Part shown: piece by piece, positions 24,420-35,094 of the stretch
Numbering within the stretch: position 1 is the first letter of the stretch
Layout: every line of letters begins with the position of its first letter
Assembly (NCBI GenBank): GCA_026874595.1
Contig: CM049311.1
Span: forward strand, 40,367,676-40,431,675
Origin: Sipunculus nudus
Lineage: Eukaryota > Annelida > Sipuncula > Golfingiida > Sipunculidae
Length of the DNA: 64,000 bases
Direction of reading: 5' to 3'
Notes under the pieces: model-generated
What the model was told of the DNA's origin: nothing
Databases searched by the model: none
The model's input: only the letters and a program-made list of their open reading frames with translations
Translations under genes and position numbers: made by a program

Positions 24420-24990
24420 TGATAACCTTCCCACTGGAACAAGCGATGACCGTTCCGTACGTGGTCAGCCGTCAATTTGAACAAGCAGTGACCGTTCAGC
24501 AATGGTGAGCCACTTACTAGTAAAAGATAATTAGCTGGTCACCCTCCCACCGGAACTATCAGTGACCGTTCAGTAACCGGTCAACCGCCCACTTGGACAA
24601 GCAGTGACCGCTCAGTAACTAATCGTCCGCCCACTTAGAAAAGCAGTGACCGTTTAGTACCTTGTAAGCCGCCCACTGGGGCAAGCAGTGACCATTAAGT
24701 AACTGGTCAGCCGTTCACTTAACTAGCGATAACCGTTCAGTAACCAGAAGCGGATCCAGAGGAGGGGTCCAGGGGCTCAGGATCCCTTTTTCAGCCACCG
24801 CAACTTTTTTTCAAGGGATTCTGACAAGTTTTGCCGTCTGGACCCCCTTTTCCGGACCTGGGCACCTTTATATAGTGTTTTACGTCATTTGGACCCCTCT
24901 ATATCCTTAATCCTGGCTCCGCCCCTGGTAACTGGTCAGCCTATATACTTGAACTAGCAGTGACAGTTCAAGAACTGATGAGCTAGTGGA
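24420..24990. repeat. 42-bp minisatellite interrupted by a MITE
   Basis: About nine degenerate units with core CAGTGACCGTTCAGTAAC, GGTCAGCCGCCCACTTG and ACAAG, period 42 bp. A 183-bp hAT-like MITE at 24745-24927 splits one unit within its CAGTAACTGGTC core, so the array existed before that insertion. Confidence 0.85.
24745..24927. mobile_element. hAT-like MITE with 5-bp target duplication (GTAAC)
   Basis: Left terminus CAGAAGCGGATCCAGAGG; right terminus reads CAGGGGCGGAGCCAGGAT on the complement. Flanks GTAAC (24740-24744) and GTAAC (24928-24932) are a 5-bp direct duplication. The interior is non-coding and contains GGACCCC-type runs. The ends match the MITE at 51355-51566, which also has a 5-bp duplication. 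The CAGRRGCGGATCCAG terminus is familiar from hAT-type elements. Most hATs duplicate 8 bp, so a 5-bp lineage is proposed by inference. Confidence 0.8.
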
Positions 24991-25600
24991 AGCTTTCAAT
25001 TTACTTTCAATCGGCACTGATTTTGAGCTTCCCTTCACTCTGCCATCCGCACAAAGATCAAATTACCCGGCCACATGTACAAGAAGCGAGAGGTAAGTAA
25101 CCTGTTAATTTATCTGGAAGCCAATACAATTTCTACATAGCAACCTACCTGAAATCTCATCCCCTGGTCAACCGAGGGCATTAATTAGGATTTCATAATT
25201 GGCAACCTGATATGGTAAGAAAATACCGGTCTTGGTGTCAATTTATTACCGTGTTCCGGTCAACGTTTGCCTTTCTGATACTCGAATGAGTTTGCTAATT
25301 AAATCCCGGTAGCTATTATCGGTTCATCTGTCCTTGTAATTTTATAAGGTACATGTGACGTGGGAGTAGTTTCCTGTTGTTTGCTTCTCTTTTCCCGTTA
25401 CATATATATTTGAGTTTTTTTGTGAACCATTAATCGTAACATTGCATGCTATCACCAAAACACATTACATTGAAGACAGAGGGCGCTCGACAAAGCACTG
25501 ATACACGGTTTTTCTAGTGTCACGTTTCCTATTAACACGATTTCAAAATGAAATGACATGCCTATCAAGTCATATTAATATATGTTAAATATATCATAAA
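24991..25600. other. Intergenic DNA, nothing recognised
   Basis: AT-rich, no open frame of note and no repeat match found by eye. Confidence 0.5.
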
Positions 25601-26320
25601 TAATTGTATCCCCAGACAAAGTCTGCATACTATGGTTTAAGCACGGTCGCGCCGCCGCCGCAGAGATTCTTTTTGGACGCGATAACTCAAAAAATATTTC
25701 ACGGATCTATGCCTAACTTGACATGTGCATAGATATGGGTGAGATGACGGGGGGGGGGGGGATCACACAATTTCTTAAGTATCTCAAGAAATCTTGCATG
25801 GATTGATAAAAAAATCAACTTGACCGAAGATCTTGGATTGTGTTGTCATGTACCGGAAACTGGTGGCGCCACCTATTTTCCTTTTCTTGTTTTTGTGCCG
25901 TTTAATACCCCCATCATTTCCACTAAACAATACTGTTAGCATTAAAAATCCGTTTTTGGATTTACATTTGTTTTAGGTGAAAATTGCTCATATCTGTGGA
26001 GTCGTTCAATGTGTGGGTCTTCAATTCGGCATGTACATCAATCTTGGAGAGTTTCCTCATCAATCGGACAGATGGCGCCACCTACCTTACCATTTATATA
26101 GTATTAATTAATCCTCTTTTCTCCATGAGTGATTAACCATATTTGGTTAAAAATATTGTTTCTCAAATTGATAGATGGAAGAAACCATAGTCGATTGCCA
26201 ACTGGCAGTATATGCTGCTGAAGATGGGTGGCCTATTCTTAAAGGGGAAGGGGGGGGGGGGTGAGGATAATTGTCTGGGAATACCATGGCACCTGCGGTG
26301 CCAAGAAATATCTAGTTTAT
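25601..26320. repeat. Dispersed repeat bounded by short hairpins
   Basis: Begins near ATCCCCAGACAAAGTCTGCA (hairpin CAGAC/GTCTG) and GCACGGTCGCGCCGCCGCCG. Ends near TGTCTGGGAATACCATGGCA and CACCTGCGGTGCC (hairpin GGCAC.../GTGCC), so the outer edges face each other. It contains TGGTGGCGCCACCT at about 25862, GATGGCGCCACCT at about 26070 and poly-G runs at about 25749-25761 and 26250-26261. It is non-coding. Similar-looking elements are common in molluscs, as far as I recall. Confidence 0.55.
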
Positions 26321-26800
26321 AAATAATTGATAAAGTAGTCATCCATCCCTTGGTTATATATAATTACGTCCTCTGGTCAAACGGCAATGGTCTTTACCGT
26401 CACTGATTTTTTTATTTGGTTATACTGGGAGGGGGGGGGGGGGTGAATTTCCATATTACATGCGGACGAAATAATAAGCTTCCGTATAATGCGTTATTCT
26501 GTAGAAAGGGTAACAAGGAAAGTTACTTACTTGGTACTAAATAATAGAATATGGTTGCGTTAGTTGCTATTTAATTTGTGTGAACAACTTTATGAGCATA
26601 TGGACTTTTATTTTTGCCACACGCCCAAAGAAAGAAAATCGGTCACGTTAAATGTTAAAAGAAAAGACTAATTGATATGATTTAATATACTGTTAGACCT
26701 CGTTGTGTGAACTCTTTCAAATCGTAAAGCTTGTCTGGGTAGTTGTAATCCGCTAGGGGTGCAAACTATCTTCAAGGTTTGGAGGGTCACTGGGGCACCC
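26321..26800. other. Intergenic DNA with a poly-G run
   Basis: A G run at about 26431-26443 in otherwise unremarkable AT-rich sequence. Confidence 0.5.
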
Positions 26801-27630
26801 TTTTTAGCTCAGCTGACTGTAATTAAACAAAAGCTTCAGTATCTGAATAACTGTTGCATTGATCGCCATGATTCTTTGCATGCATAATGATCATGGAATG
26901 TTTTATCAGTTCCTGCAGACTGGTGGCGCCACCTGTATTTTTTCGAAGTTTTAAGCTTTTTTCTTTTATCTATTTTTTAGGCCTTAAAATGAAGCGGTCA
27001 ATGTTAACAGGGCACAAATCGTCACTGTTGGACCTAGAATCTTCTCATTTGACTCCCAGGGAGGTCCATGAAAAATTTCCATATAAACCTGAAAACCGGT
27101 CTCTGTTATCATTATTCTCCGAGCTATGGGGCTCTTAAGTACCCCCAGAATTATTAAAAATTTGACACAAGCTCCAGTATCTGAATAACTCATTTATTGA
27201 TCGCCATGATACTTTCCATGCATATTGATCATTGAGTGTTTCATCAGTTCCTGCAGACTGGTGGCACCACCTATTTTTTTTTAAATATTTTTACACTTTT
27301 TTCTTTAATTTTGAGACCTTCAAATGAAATGGTCTGGCTGTTAATAGGGCTCAAACCATAACCGTTAGACCTAGAAATTTCTAACTTTACATCCAGGGAA
27401 GACCACCTAGGCAAATCTCCCTTGAAACCTGAAATAAGGCCATAGTGACCTTATATTTTGCGAATAAGGGAACAAAAATTGATTTTTAAGCACTTATTGA
27501 GTCAGATGGGGCCTGAAATATATCCATTTGGCCTAAAATCTTCTAACGTGACATCCAGGGAGGTCCATGAAAATGTCCTTTGAAATAAAAAATAAGGTCA
27601 CTGTACCCCATATTCTCCGAGCTATATATA
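26801..27630 (+). repeat. Tandem copies of the ERE/GGCGCC dispersed family
   Basis: Starts TTTTTAGCTCAGCTGACTG. Two modules alternate. One is AGTATCTGAATAACT...ATTGATCGCCATGAT...CAGTTCCTGCAGACTGG then TGGCGCCACCTGTATTTT (about 26835-26950 and 27170-27290). The other is AACAGGGCACAAATCGTCAC...GACCTAGAATCTTCT...CCAGGGAGGTCCATGAAAA...GGTCACTGTGACC-like...ATTCTCCGAGCTATGGGG (about 27000-27135, 27335-27480 and 27530-27630). Copies recur at 56.3-58.9 kb. The 83-codon frame at 26887 lies inside and is not a gene. Confidence 0.75.
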
Positions 27631-28392
27631 TACATACACCCTTTATATTTTATAGTAAACTCGGAAAATGGAACTAAAGTGTATAATTCTAATTATTAAC
27701 ATAATTCATTTCCAATATATGAATAATATTCTCGGGGGGGGGGAAGGGGGTTGTGATTACATTTGACGACACTTTAGGCAACATGTTCCACCAATGCAAC
27801 GGGCATGGGGCTACGCAAAACATTTACCGGAACCAAAATTTATTTGAAAGCATTGAATTGTATTACACATGTAGGCTTGTGGAATTTGATTTTAATATTT
27901 GTATAACTTACTAAAACGGTTTGTTGACTAATGGTGGTAGCACTGGTTAGGATATCAGATAACATATATACCAGACAAGCTAGCATAGTGCCATATCGGT
28001 AGCACAATTTACTTTCTGCAATATAATGTATATTCAATCCATTGATGTCAAGGGGCATAGATTAGGTTTCATAATCTACAGAATTTGCATTATTTTAATA
28101 AATTATATTCTTGAGGTGTGAATATAAAACTTCAGATCATCTTTAGGAAAAGAGAGTTCTTCAATGAGTTACAAGCTGAGACAAATAATATTATAGTCCT
28201 CTAAAATTATAATAAAGCCTAAGGAAAATGGTTTGTTTCCCTGTGTTTGGGATCAGGTTTGAGCAACGTCTGATGGATTACTAGGTACATAATTCAATAC
28301 AAGTCTAATATTTTAAAATTTTATTCATTTTCAATTGCCACATAATGTGGTAGAGGACAGCGCTGCATCTAGGAATTCCATTAACACCAGTG

Positions 28393-28395
<3 letters not shown>
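27631..28395. other. Intergenic DNA, nothing recognised
   Basis: AT-rich, with a short G-rich run near 27736. No gene or repeat is recognised. Confidence 0.5.

Positions 28396-28460
<65 letters not shown>
28396..28460. repeat. (TA)n microsatellite
   Basis: TA run of about 64 bp, perfect. Open frames crossing it on the reverse strand are IYIYIY artefacts. Confidence 0.95.
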
Positions 28461-28463
<3 letters not shown>

Positions 28464-29240
28464 TAATTTGATTAAACCGTATGCTTTCCTCATCCGTCTC
28501 TATTTCCTCCAAGAAATGTAGATCTTGAAGAGGTTTACTTGTGCGTGGGAGACAAGGTCCAACACGGGTTTGCACTTATATGGCACAGTTTATTAGTTCC
28601 AGACAGGTGAGAGGTACACCGAAACGAAGAAGCGGCCATAACTTATCAGAAAAGTCCCCAGAAAATCACGACAGTTGAATCGGTAGTCCCGTTTTCATGT
28701 TTAGCCACGACGGCAAGGCACAATAGTTCGTTTAAATACCTCCATGCAGGACACCCGCTTGGCCCTGTGTCTTAAATTTGCTATCAGACAAACGAGAGCG
28801 GGTTTCGCATGTTTATAATTTTCTGCATGCACAATGCGATTCCACGCTCTCATTATTCTGATTTCAATTCTTTTTCGGTGCCTACCCTGGTGGTCGAATT
28901 CAGAAAATCTTGCTATACAAAGAAGCGGTTACACGAGATCCAGGACGACTGCAATGTATAACCGCTGCGTGAGGAGTGTACGTAACGGTATGGCTGTCAT
29001 GAGGAATGATGAATACTTTTAGGACTAGCCCGCCATGACAATTAGAACTCTTTATTACTGTAGTTAATAATAAGCACATATAGGTTAGGCGGTACTTAAC
29101 GGTAGCAATGTACAATTTATAATATATACCATTGATTTTTTTCCACAAGTCTGATTACGGCTAAAATTGTTCAGGACACTTAGTGTCACAAACGAAGGTC
29201 AAATCTTTTGCGTCGAAGTTTTGTGTCATAGTTCTGTTTT
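28461..29240. other. Intergenic DNA with an old dispersed-repeat copy
   Basis: Positions about 28840-28985 partly match 7255-7390 (see that entry). Otherwise nothing is recognised. Confidence 0.4.
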
Positions 29241-29244
29241 GGTT

Positions 29245-29720
29245 TAAACTGTAGTTTGGCCAGCATATCTGATGTTTATCAGGCGCAGCAGACATTTCTC
29301 TAGGTTGAGCTTGACGTTCCATTTTGTAGCTCAATGGAGAACCTTATTCAGGATTTCGTCATGCTCTTCAGTTGTTAGGCAACATTTTTATCTTCTATGG
29401 TCGAAGTTGTACCTGCTGTCTTCTATCATAGTGTCCCTTATTCATAGATAGATTTCAGGTAGCCTTCTGGAGGGAAGTCTTAGAGATCTATATGTTCCTA
29501 GTACAGTGTTAAAAGTAGTCAAGTATGACGATTACTCGTCCAATGGACGCTGACATTACCTTGTTTCAGCGTCAAGGCCTCTGAAGTTCTTTGCTCCATT
29601 CAGCTCACTCGTCACCTCTTCAGCTGTCTCCATTGGGCAGATTGACCGTCTGACAAGCTTTATGTTCATTGCTGGTGTCTAAGCATGTACGGTTTAAACC
29701 GTTTTTTGTGCCACCGTTGT
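29245..29720 (-). pseudogene. Ty3/Gypsy reverse-transcriptase relic
   Basis: Read on the complement, in order from 29720 down: RTCLDTSNEHKACQ (about 29658-29696, the C-I-D-P...LN block), ETAEEVTSELNGAKNFRGLD (about 29563-29625, usually ELNGAKYFSKLD), SSYLTTFNTVLGTYRSLRLP (about 29470-29530, usually S..TTFNTPFGRYR.LR.PFG), then TTEEHDEILNKVL (about 29335-29375) and KWNVKLNLEKCLLRLINIRY (about 29270-29330, usually VKLN..KC.F....V.FLG). The YVDD box between LRLP and TTEEHD is lost in a short decayed stretch. Several frameshifts and stops are present. Flanking RNase H, integrase and LTRs were not found. The enzyme would copy retrotransposon RNA in virus-like particles; this copy is dead. Confidence 0.75.
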
Positions 29721-30589
29721 TTTGTGGATCCTCTTAATGAGAACAAGTTCAACACATGCTTGTTGTAAGAGGTTTGAAGTGTTTCTATAGCAATATGGTG
29801 AAACTGTGTTCAATTGAAAGTGAACTTTCTCATCTTTTTCACCATGACATCCTCATAATAGTCTGTGGTTTCACAACTACTCACTCTAGCATTGAACTGC
29901 TTTTCATCTTATATTCATCTTCAATATCATTGGTTGAGGTATGTTCTGTAGTTCGGCACTCTCTTTCACAATGACATATCCTTCATTTGTTCTTTGCAGC
30001 GTTGCATTCTGCTGTCTTGCATGGATATCTGCATCTGTTTGGCGCTATATATTTTTCTCTCCTGGATCCTACACTAAATCCCTTTGGTGCTTCCTTCTTG
30101 TATTGCAGATGTATCATCCTCTCTTACACCCCTTTCTGATTGATTTCATTTTTCCCTGTCCTCTTCCATCAATTTTATATCCTGCTCTGAGCGCATCCTG
30201 CCTTGGTGCGGTATAATTTCGAGATTTTTTTACTAGTTTGGTTTTACCCTATCCACTTAGGTTAACACTCTCATGGATTTCCCTACCTCTTTCCCTAACA
30301 CACAGTGGTAATTATCCTTACCTTAGTAAGTTAGTCAGTACCACACACTCATTTTCGTCATCATGTAGACCCGTACAGTAACAGTGCAAATGTTTATCAG
30401 ACATCTCCCATTCTCTCTCAAGCTCATGCAGGACTTCTGGACACGTGATTCTGCCACACTTATTCTATCACCAGCTCGGTATCTGCCGTGTATAAATATT
30501 ACAGCACACTCGGTGTACAATCACTTCACGGTAGGACTCATTTTATCCAATTAAGACAAAGTTTTAATTGTATATTAGAAATTAGATCA
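29721..30589. other. Probable eroded continuation of the Gypsy relic, then unknown DNA
   Basis: Upstream of the Gypsy fragment on its strand (higher coordinates), protease or gag would be expected, but I cannot identify either. Open frames of 72 and 91 codons on the plus strand are unrecognised. Confidence 0.35.
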
Positions 30590-31100
30590 ACATATTGTAA
30601 GTTTTTTAAAGTTATTAGCATAAATGTTACATCTTTACCATACATTTTGCCCAATTTTGACTATGGCACATTTCTTTCGTATAAGTATATTCGATTTTAT
30701 TTTCACATGATGGACAGATAATTTTTTAAGCTCATATAAACTGAAATTTGAAAGTGATTTTTAAAAATTGTAGCTTATATTCAAGTTTTAGAAGACCAAG
30801 CCAAGTATTGTTTACAACAAGCCGTGTTACACTTCAAGACTGCCCACCATGAAAGCCTTTGGTGTTGTTTTGATATACATTTTTGTATTTGGCATAACTA
30901 TTCCTCCATATACCACATGTACATGCCAGAAGTAAGGTCAGTATTGAAAAATACTGTTGAAGTTTGTTGAAGTTATGGGCCCCAACAAAATATACCTTGT
31001 TAAAAATCAAAGATTTGTTAAAAGATATTACTTACTTAACATAATATCTGTTGAAGCTAGGGGGGCCTTTTTCAAGCATATAACTATATTAAATAAAAAT
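30590..31100. repeat. Dispersed repeat, copy related to 43.5-44.5 kb
   Basis: Two modules. The first (about 30600-30800) has ACATTTTGCCCAATTTTGAC, TATGGCACATTTCTTTCGTA and TTCAAGTTTTAGAAGACCA, recurring at about 43820-43980 and 44340-44530. The second (about 30825-31090) has GTTACACTTCAAGACTGCCC, GGTGTTGTTT, GCCAGAAGTAAGGTCA, ATGTACCTTGT-like and CTACTTAAC-like blocks, recurring at 43500-43735. The order of modules is reversed relative to 43.5-44 kb. Non-coding, class unknown. Confidence 0.7.
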
Positions 31101-31714
31101 ATTGTGTATGCATAATTTGACATGATGTGGATCAAAGTAAAGATAAATAATGATACAGCTTACAATTCTGAATTAACTTATATTTTCATAATTGTTTTAT
31201 TGAAAATTTATAAATTAAAAAAAAAATAATATGATAAAAATTATAAATGCAAAAAATGTATGTGCTAAAAAAATAGGGTTTAATAAAGACTTTAAATCAT
31301 TATTTCCCTGAATGTGAAATAAAAGGATCAGTCCTTTCTATCCAACTGTCTGTCCATCTGTTAACAGTTCATATATATGCAATACAGTATCTCAAACACC
31401 TATACTGGTTTTTCCACGGCAGTCATGTCAGGCTGTTAGTTTTATTATAAGTATATTTTGCATTTGCTGAAATTTTATAAAATTCAGCTGAGCACTGCGA
31501 CCCATTGGTCCCTTGTTTACAATGTTAATACCCACCCCTTTGTGCCAGGGTCACTCAAATAGCTATAGTGTCCAACCCATAAAACGCAGGACGTCGATAC
31601 AACTGCGTGGTCAGTGGCCTTTTATTTCAATCACAATCTTTCGTAGTGAGCATGTGTTATTTCAAAGACATTGACTTCGAAGCCAAATGTTCACAGGCGC
31701 TACAATATCAGATC

Positions 31715-31718
<4 letters not shown>
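31101..31718. other. AT-rich DNA with a repeat terminus
   Basis: Very AT-rich (31100-31320). At about 31485-31515 TCAGCTGAGCACTGCGACCC then ATTGGTCCCTTGTTT matches the right terminus of the dispersed family (compare 23290 and 59040). No gene is seen. Confidence 0.5.

Positions 31719-31786
<68 letters not shown>
31719..31786. repeat. (TA)n microsatellite
   Basis: TA run of about 68 bp, the longest in the window. It ends nine bases before a SINE copy. Confidence 0.95.
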
Positions 31787-31789
<3 letters not shown>

Positions 31790-31794
31790 TGATT

Positions 31795-31930
31795 GTTACG
31801 GGATGCACATAAAGCGGACCGAACTGTCTCGCTAGTGCAGTTTTCTTATCAGGCGAAGCGGTTGGAACGGCGGACATGTGTTACACCAACATGGATTCGA
31901 ATCCCGGATCGGCCAGATATTTTCCCCTGA
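31795..31930 (+). repeat. tRNA-derived SINE, copy 1
   Basis: Begins GTTACGGGATGCACATAAAG, then GCGGACCGAACTGTCTCGCT. An A-box-like AGGCGAAGCGGTTGGAA (about 31852) and a B-box GATTCGAATCC (about 31893-31903) follow, then CGGATCGGCCAGATATTTTC. The A-box context resembles class II (Leu/Ser) tRNAs, and the B box has one change from GGTTCGANTCC. It would be transcribed by RNA polymerase III and moved by LINE enzymes. Downstream, TGGGGGCTCGTCTAAC at about 31950 also has a partner in the 61-kb copies, so the true element may be longer. Confidence 0.65.
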
Positions 31931-33560
31931 GCAAAATGTGTACGTAATGTATGGGGGCTCGTCTAACATGACCCCAAAATTTAGTGCCCGGGGATGGTGG
32001 TTTTTAGTAACTGGGTAATTACCGCCTCATAGTTTACCAAAACGTGATACACCTGGGTTAATTAATCTCGTTCTGGTGTGGCGCTGGTATAGTTCGTTTA
32101 AATTACTAGATAAATGCCGCTTGGGTTCAAATGCAAGTTCTATTTTGCCACGTATTATTATGATGAACATGTGTTTATTGTAAGGAATAAAATTCTTCAT
32201 TCGGAAATTAAGATGCATCAATTCTGATCACGGATTAAAAAATGCAACGAAGTAATTATACGCCATCGATACCATCTCAAACACCATATTAAATCTTGAT
32301 AATAAGATTAGTACAAAACTGAAAATTCTGTTTTAAAATAAGCAGCGCTTTATCATATCAGCATTTGCCGATAAGGTTCCAAAATTGTCAGTAGACAATT
32401 AATCACTGTTTTGACGTCATAGCTACAGAGAAGTGACATTAATGATTACCACTTATCATAAGGACAGACACCCGACGCATTCACCGACCACAGAGATTCG
32501 TAAATCTTTTCCAGCAGTAGAGCCGCCACAGGAGGGACCGATCACCCGTGTTTTCTCTCCTCTCCATAATCATTATTTGCGTTTGAATCAGGACTCCGGA
32601 GTAAAAACATTTGTTTGGGTCTTATTGTGTGCACGATCACCTGGATAAACGGAGGCGCTAGAGCAGGGAATGTTTTTTACATTCCCTGGCCCAGGTACAC
32701 AAATATTCCATGGGTGCAGCTGTCCACAGGCGCCAGGTGCTATCCCTTGGTGTACAGGGAATTAGTACACACAACACACAACCGGGACATAACGAGCAGA
32801 TATCGTACTTCCAAGACAAGTATATAGCATTGTATTAAAAAGATTCCCGATTTCTCTCTTACTCCACCATAAATGCATGATGACATGTAGAATGAGGCGG
32901 CCAAGTATCTTTTGTTTACCCTAGGAAAACATGAAAGCGAGAAGGCGATTATGGCCCCTGTACTTTCGTGATAACAGAGAGGTCATAAGTATACATTACT
33001 GAAGATATATGTGGTAGTGTGGCGTAGGCTAAAGAATTTATGTTCCCGGAATCACAAAGCTAATACGATCCCTGACGTCCTTAACATTATTCCAAATGTT
33101 TCTTTACACACTAACAAAATAAAATATTACCAATATACAAATATTTTACATAGAATTACAAAACGATAAACATAATACGAGATGCTGATCAGTATATAAA
33201 TTGTTACAGTTAAACGATACATGTTGACAGAACAAAGTATATTCTTGACTTATTTCAACTATATGTATTTAGTCATTGTTTTTAACTTTTTTAACCAAAC
33301 TGGTTTAAAATGAGACATATTAATAGTTTTCATGGGGTTACGGCATTTATTCACCATAAGACTTAATCAAGCCTTATTAGCCATCATCGTCAACGTCGTC
33401 CTGTTTAACATGTTTCAGAATTCCATATTTTTCAGCTATCACTCTGGTCGAGCTACTAGTAAAGTATGCTGTGTCAGATATTTGATCCAGCTGGAGTGTT
33501 ATGCCAAAATGGATTTTATCGGCTAACTTTATCAGTTTAGGGGTGCTGATTCCAAAAATA
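31931..33560. other. Intergenic DNA, nothing firmly recognised
   Basis: The first ~200 bp continues the SINE-associated sequence (see SINE copy 1). The stretch 32430-32830 is GC-richer, with overlapping open frames of 71 and 70 codons. No family is recognised. Confidence 0.4.
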
Positions 33561-33904
33561 TCAGGTGCCATTTTTTTCAGCCGCGTCTTTAGCCGCCATT
33601 TTTCTTATAATCTTCCTTTCATTCGGACTTCTGAGCACTGTAGAGTAATATAAATAGTATCAACACCCATGTTTGCGATACCAGGGATTCCATTTAAGCC
33701 ATTGCAATATACTTGCTACTAATTGGATGAGGCCGCTATATTGAATTTCAATATGGCCGCCATTCTTCCTATACTTTGCCCTTTATCTGGACTTCTGAGC
33801 AGAAGAATACAAATGGCAGTAAGATCCATGTTTGTGATACCAAGATATAAATCAAAGCAATGTCCGTACTTGTTACAAGTATGCCTTATGTTTCCACCTA
33901 TCCA
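33561..33904. repeat. Two-copy dispersed repeat
   Basis: About 33590-33690 and 33755-33850 share GCCGCCATT.TTC, TT...GGACTTCTGAGCA and CCATGTTTG.GATACCA. The complement of 35960-36290 has the same GTTTGTGATACCA, GCCAT...CATACTTGT and GTGAGCAGCATAGAA blocks, so it is an inverted, more distant copy. Confidence 0.6.
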
Positions 33905-34515
33905 TTGTCAATAAGATGAGGAATTTTCGGTCCTGACTCCCTATACCATTTGCGAGTTAGCGATATTGTCAATAAGACGGGGAATTTTCGGTCCTAACTC
34001 CCTATACCATTTGCGAGTTAGCGATATTGTCAATAAGATGGGGAATTTTCGGTCCTAACTCCCTATACCATTTGCGAGTTAGCGATATTGTCAATAAGAT
34101 GAGGAATTTTCGGTCCTAACTCCCTATACCATTTGCGAGTTAGCGATATTGTCAATTAGATGAGGAATTTTCGGTCCTAACTTCCTTTACCATTTGCGAG
34201 TTAGCGATATTGTCAATAAGATAAGGAATTTTCGGTCCTAACTCCCTATACAATTTGCGAGTTAGCGATATTGTCGAAAAGATGAGGAATTGTTGGTCCT
34301 GACTCCCTATACCATTTGCGAATTACCGATATTTCAATAAGATGGGGAATTTTCGGTCCTAACTCCCTATACCATTTGGGAGTTAGCGATATTGTCAATA
34401 AGATGGGGAATTTTCGGTCCTAACTCCCTATACCATTTGCGAGTTAGCGATATTGTCAATAAGATGAGGAATTGTTGGTCCTGACTCCTTATACCATTTG
34501 CTAGTTAACGATATG
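33905..34515. repeat. 61-bp minisatellite, ~10 units with built-in hairpin
   Basis: Unit has AATAAGATGAGGAATTTTCG, GTCCTAACTCCCTATACC and ATTTGCGAGTTAGCGATATT. Period 61 bp, as shown by CGATATTGTC at 33961 and 34022. Units are very similar in the first half (a few per cent divergence) and degrade at the right end. Each unit contains CTAACTC...GAGTTAG, a 7-bp inverted repeat around a 14-base loop. 61 is not a multiple of three, so no repeat-encoded frame persists. Confidence 0.93.
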
Positions 34516-35094
34516 GGACATGCTCTCTGAAAGTGACGGTTTGATGCACAAAGGCTTCATCAGTTGAATCTGATTCGCTTGAAGGCTCAATGTTGTACTC
34601 TTTATTTGCTTGAACAAAGGCATTGTTTTCAGTTGGAACAAAAGAATACCATTGAAGGAGAAGAGTAGCCTATAGAAAACAGAAAACCTGTTTCTACCTA
34701 TTGTCTCCTAAGAGACTTCAAAACACTAGGACATGAATGCTGAACTACAAGCAATCTTGTCAATAGTTGTCGATCTTCTCTTTTCTCTTAACCAATTTGC
34801 AATGCGTCTACTCTCATTCTTGCACATATTGGAGGTCCTTAGTTTAACTTTCTCCATTGGATCCGAAATTGATTTCTCTGCTTTAGATACAACTAATCTC
34901 TCTGCCCCTGTCGCTGCCTGCTTGATCAAGTGAACTATCCTCCTGCTCCATAGAACTGGTGAGACAAAGTGGAGTCTGTCCAAGGTCTTGGTATAACATG
35001 TAAAGTGGAACGCTCTTTGAAGCCTTTTTTGGTGGAGGTAACCGCCTTCATTTTTAATGCTTTCTTGTCTAATCCTTAATCTACGTTTGTACAT
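34509..35094 (-). other. Possible eroded coding region, two open segments
   Basis: On the complement, a 122-codon frame runs 35094 to 34726. It is basic, with GGYLHQKRLQRAFHF early and a Lys/Arg-rich second half. A second frame without an ATG runs about 34670 to 34510, with YSFVPTENNAFVQANKEYNI and an acidic EPSSESDSTDE patch before a stop. TTTTCTATAG just before the second segment resembles a splice acceptor, so a very short intron or a simple frame break could join them. No family is recognised. A 122-codon frame is near chance level here, so this is a weak call. Confidence 0.25.

Noticed and set aside
24134-24502. 122-codon reverse-strand frame as a gene
   Set aside because: It runs into the 42-bp minisatellite, has no recognised motif, and one or two frames of this length are expected by chance.
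28305-31877. Open frames rich in IYIYIY
   Set aside because: Translation of (TA)n microsatellites.
31795-31930. Functional tRNA gene
   Set aside because: A and B boxes are present, but the sequence does not fold into a full cloverleaf with a 7-bp acceptor stem, and it recurs as a dispersed repeat.
33905-34515. CRISPR-like array (regular repeats)
   Set aside because: The whole 61-bp unit repeats with no unique spacers, and the genome is eukaryotic.
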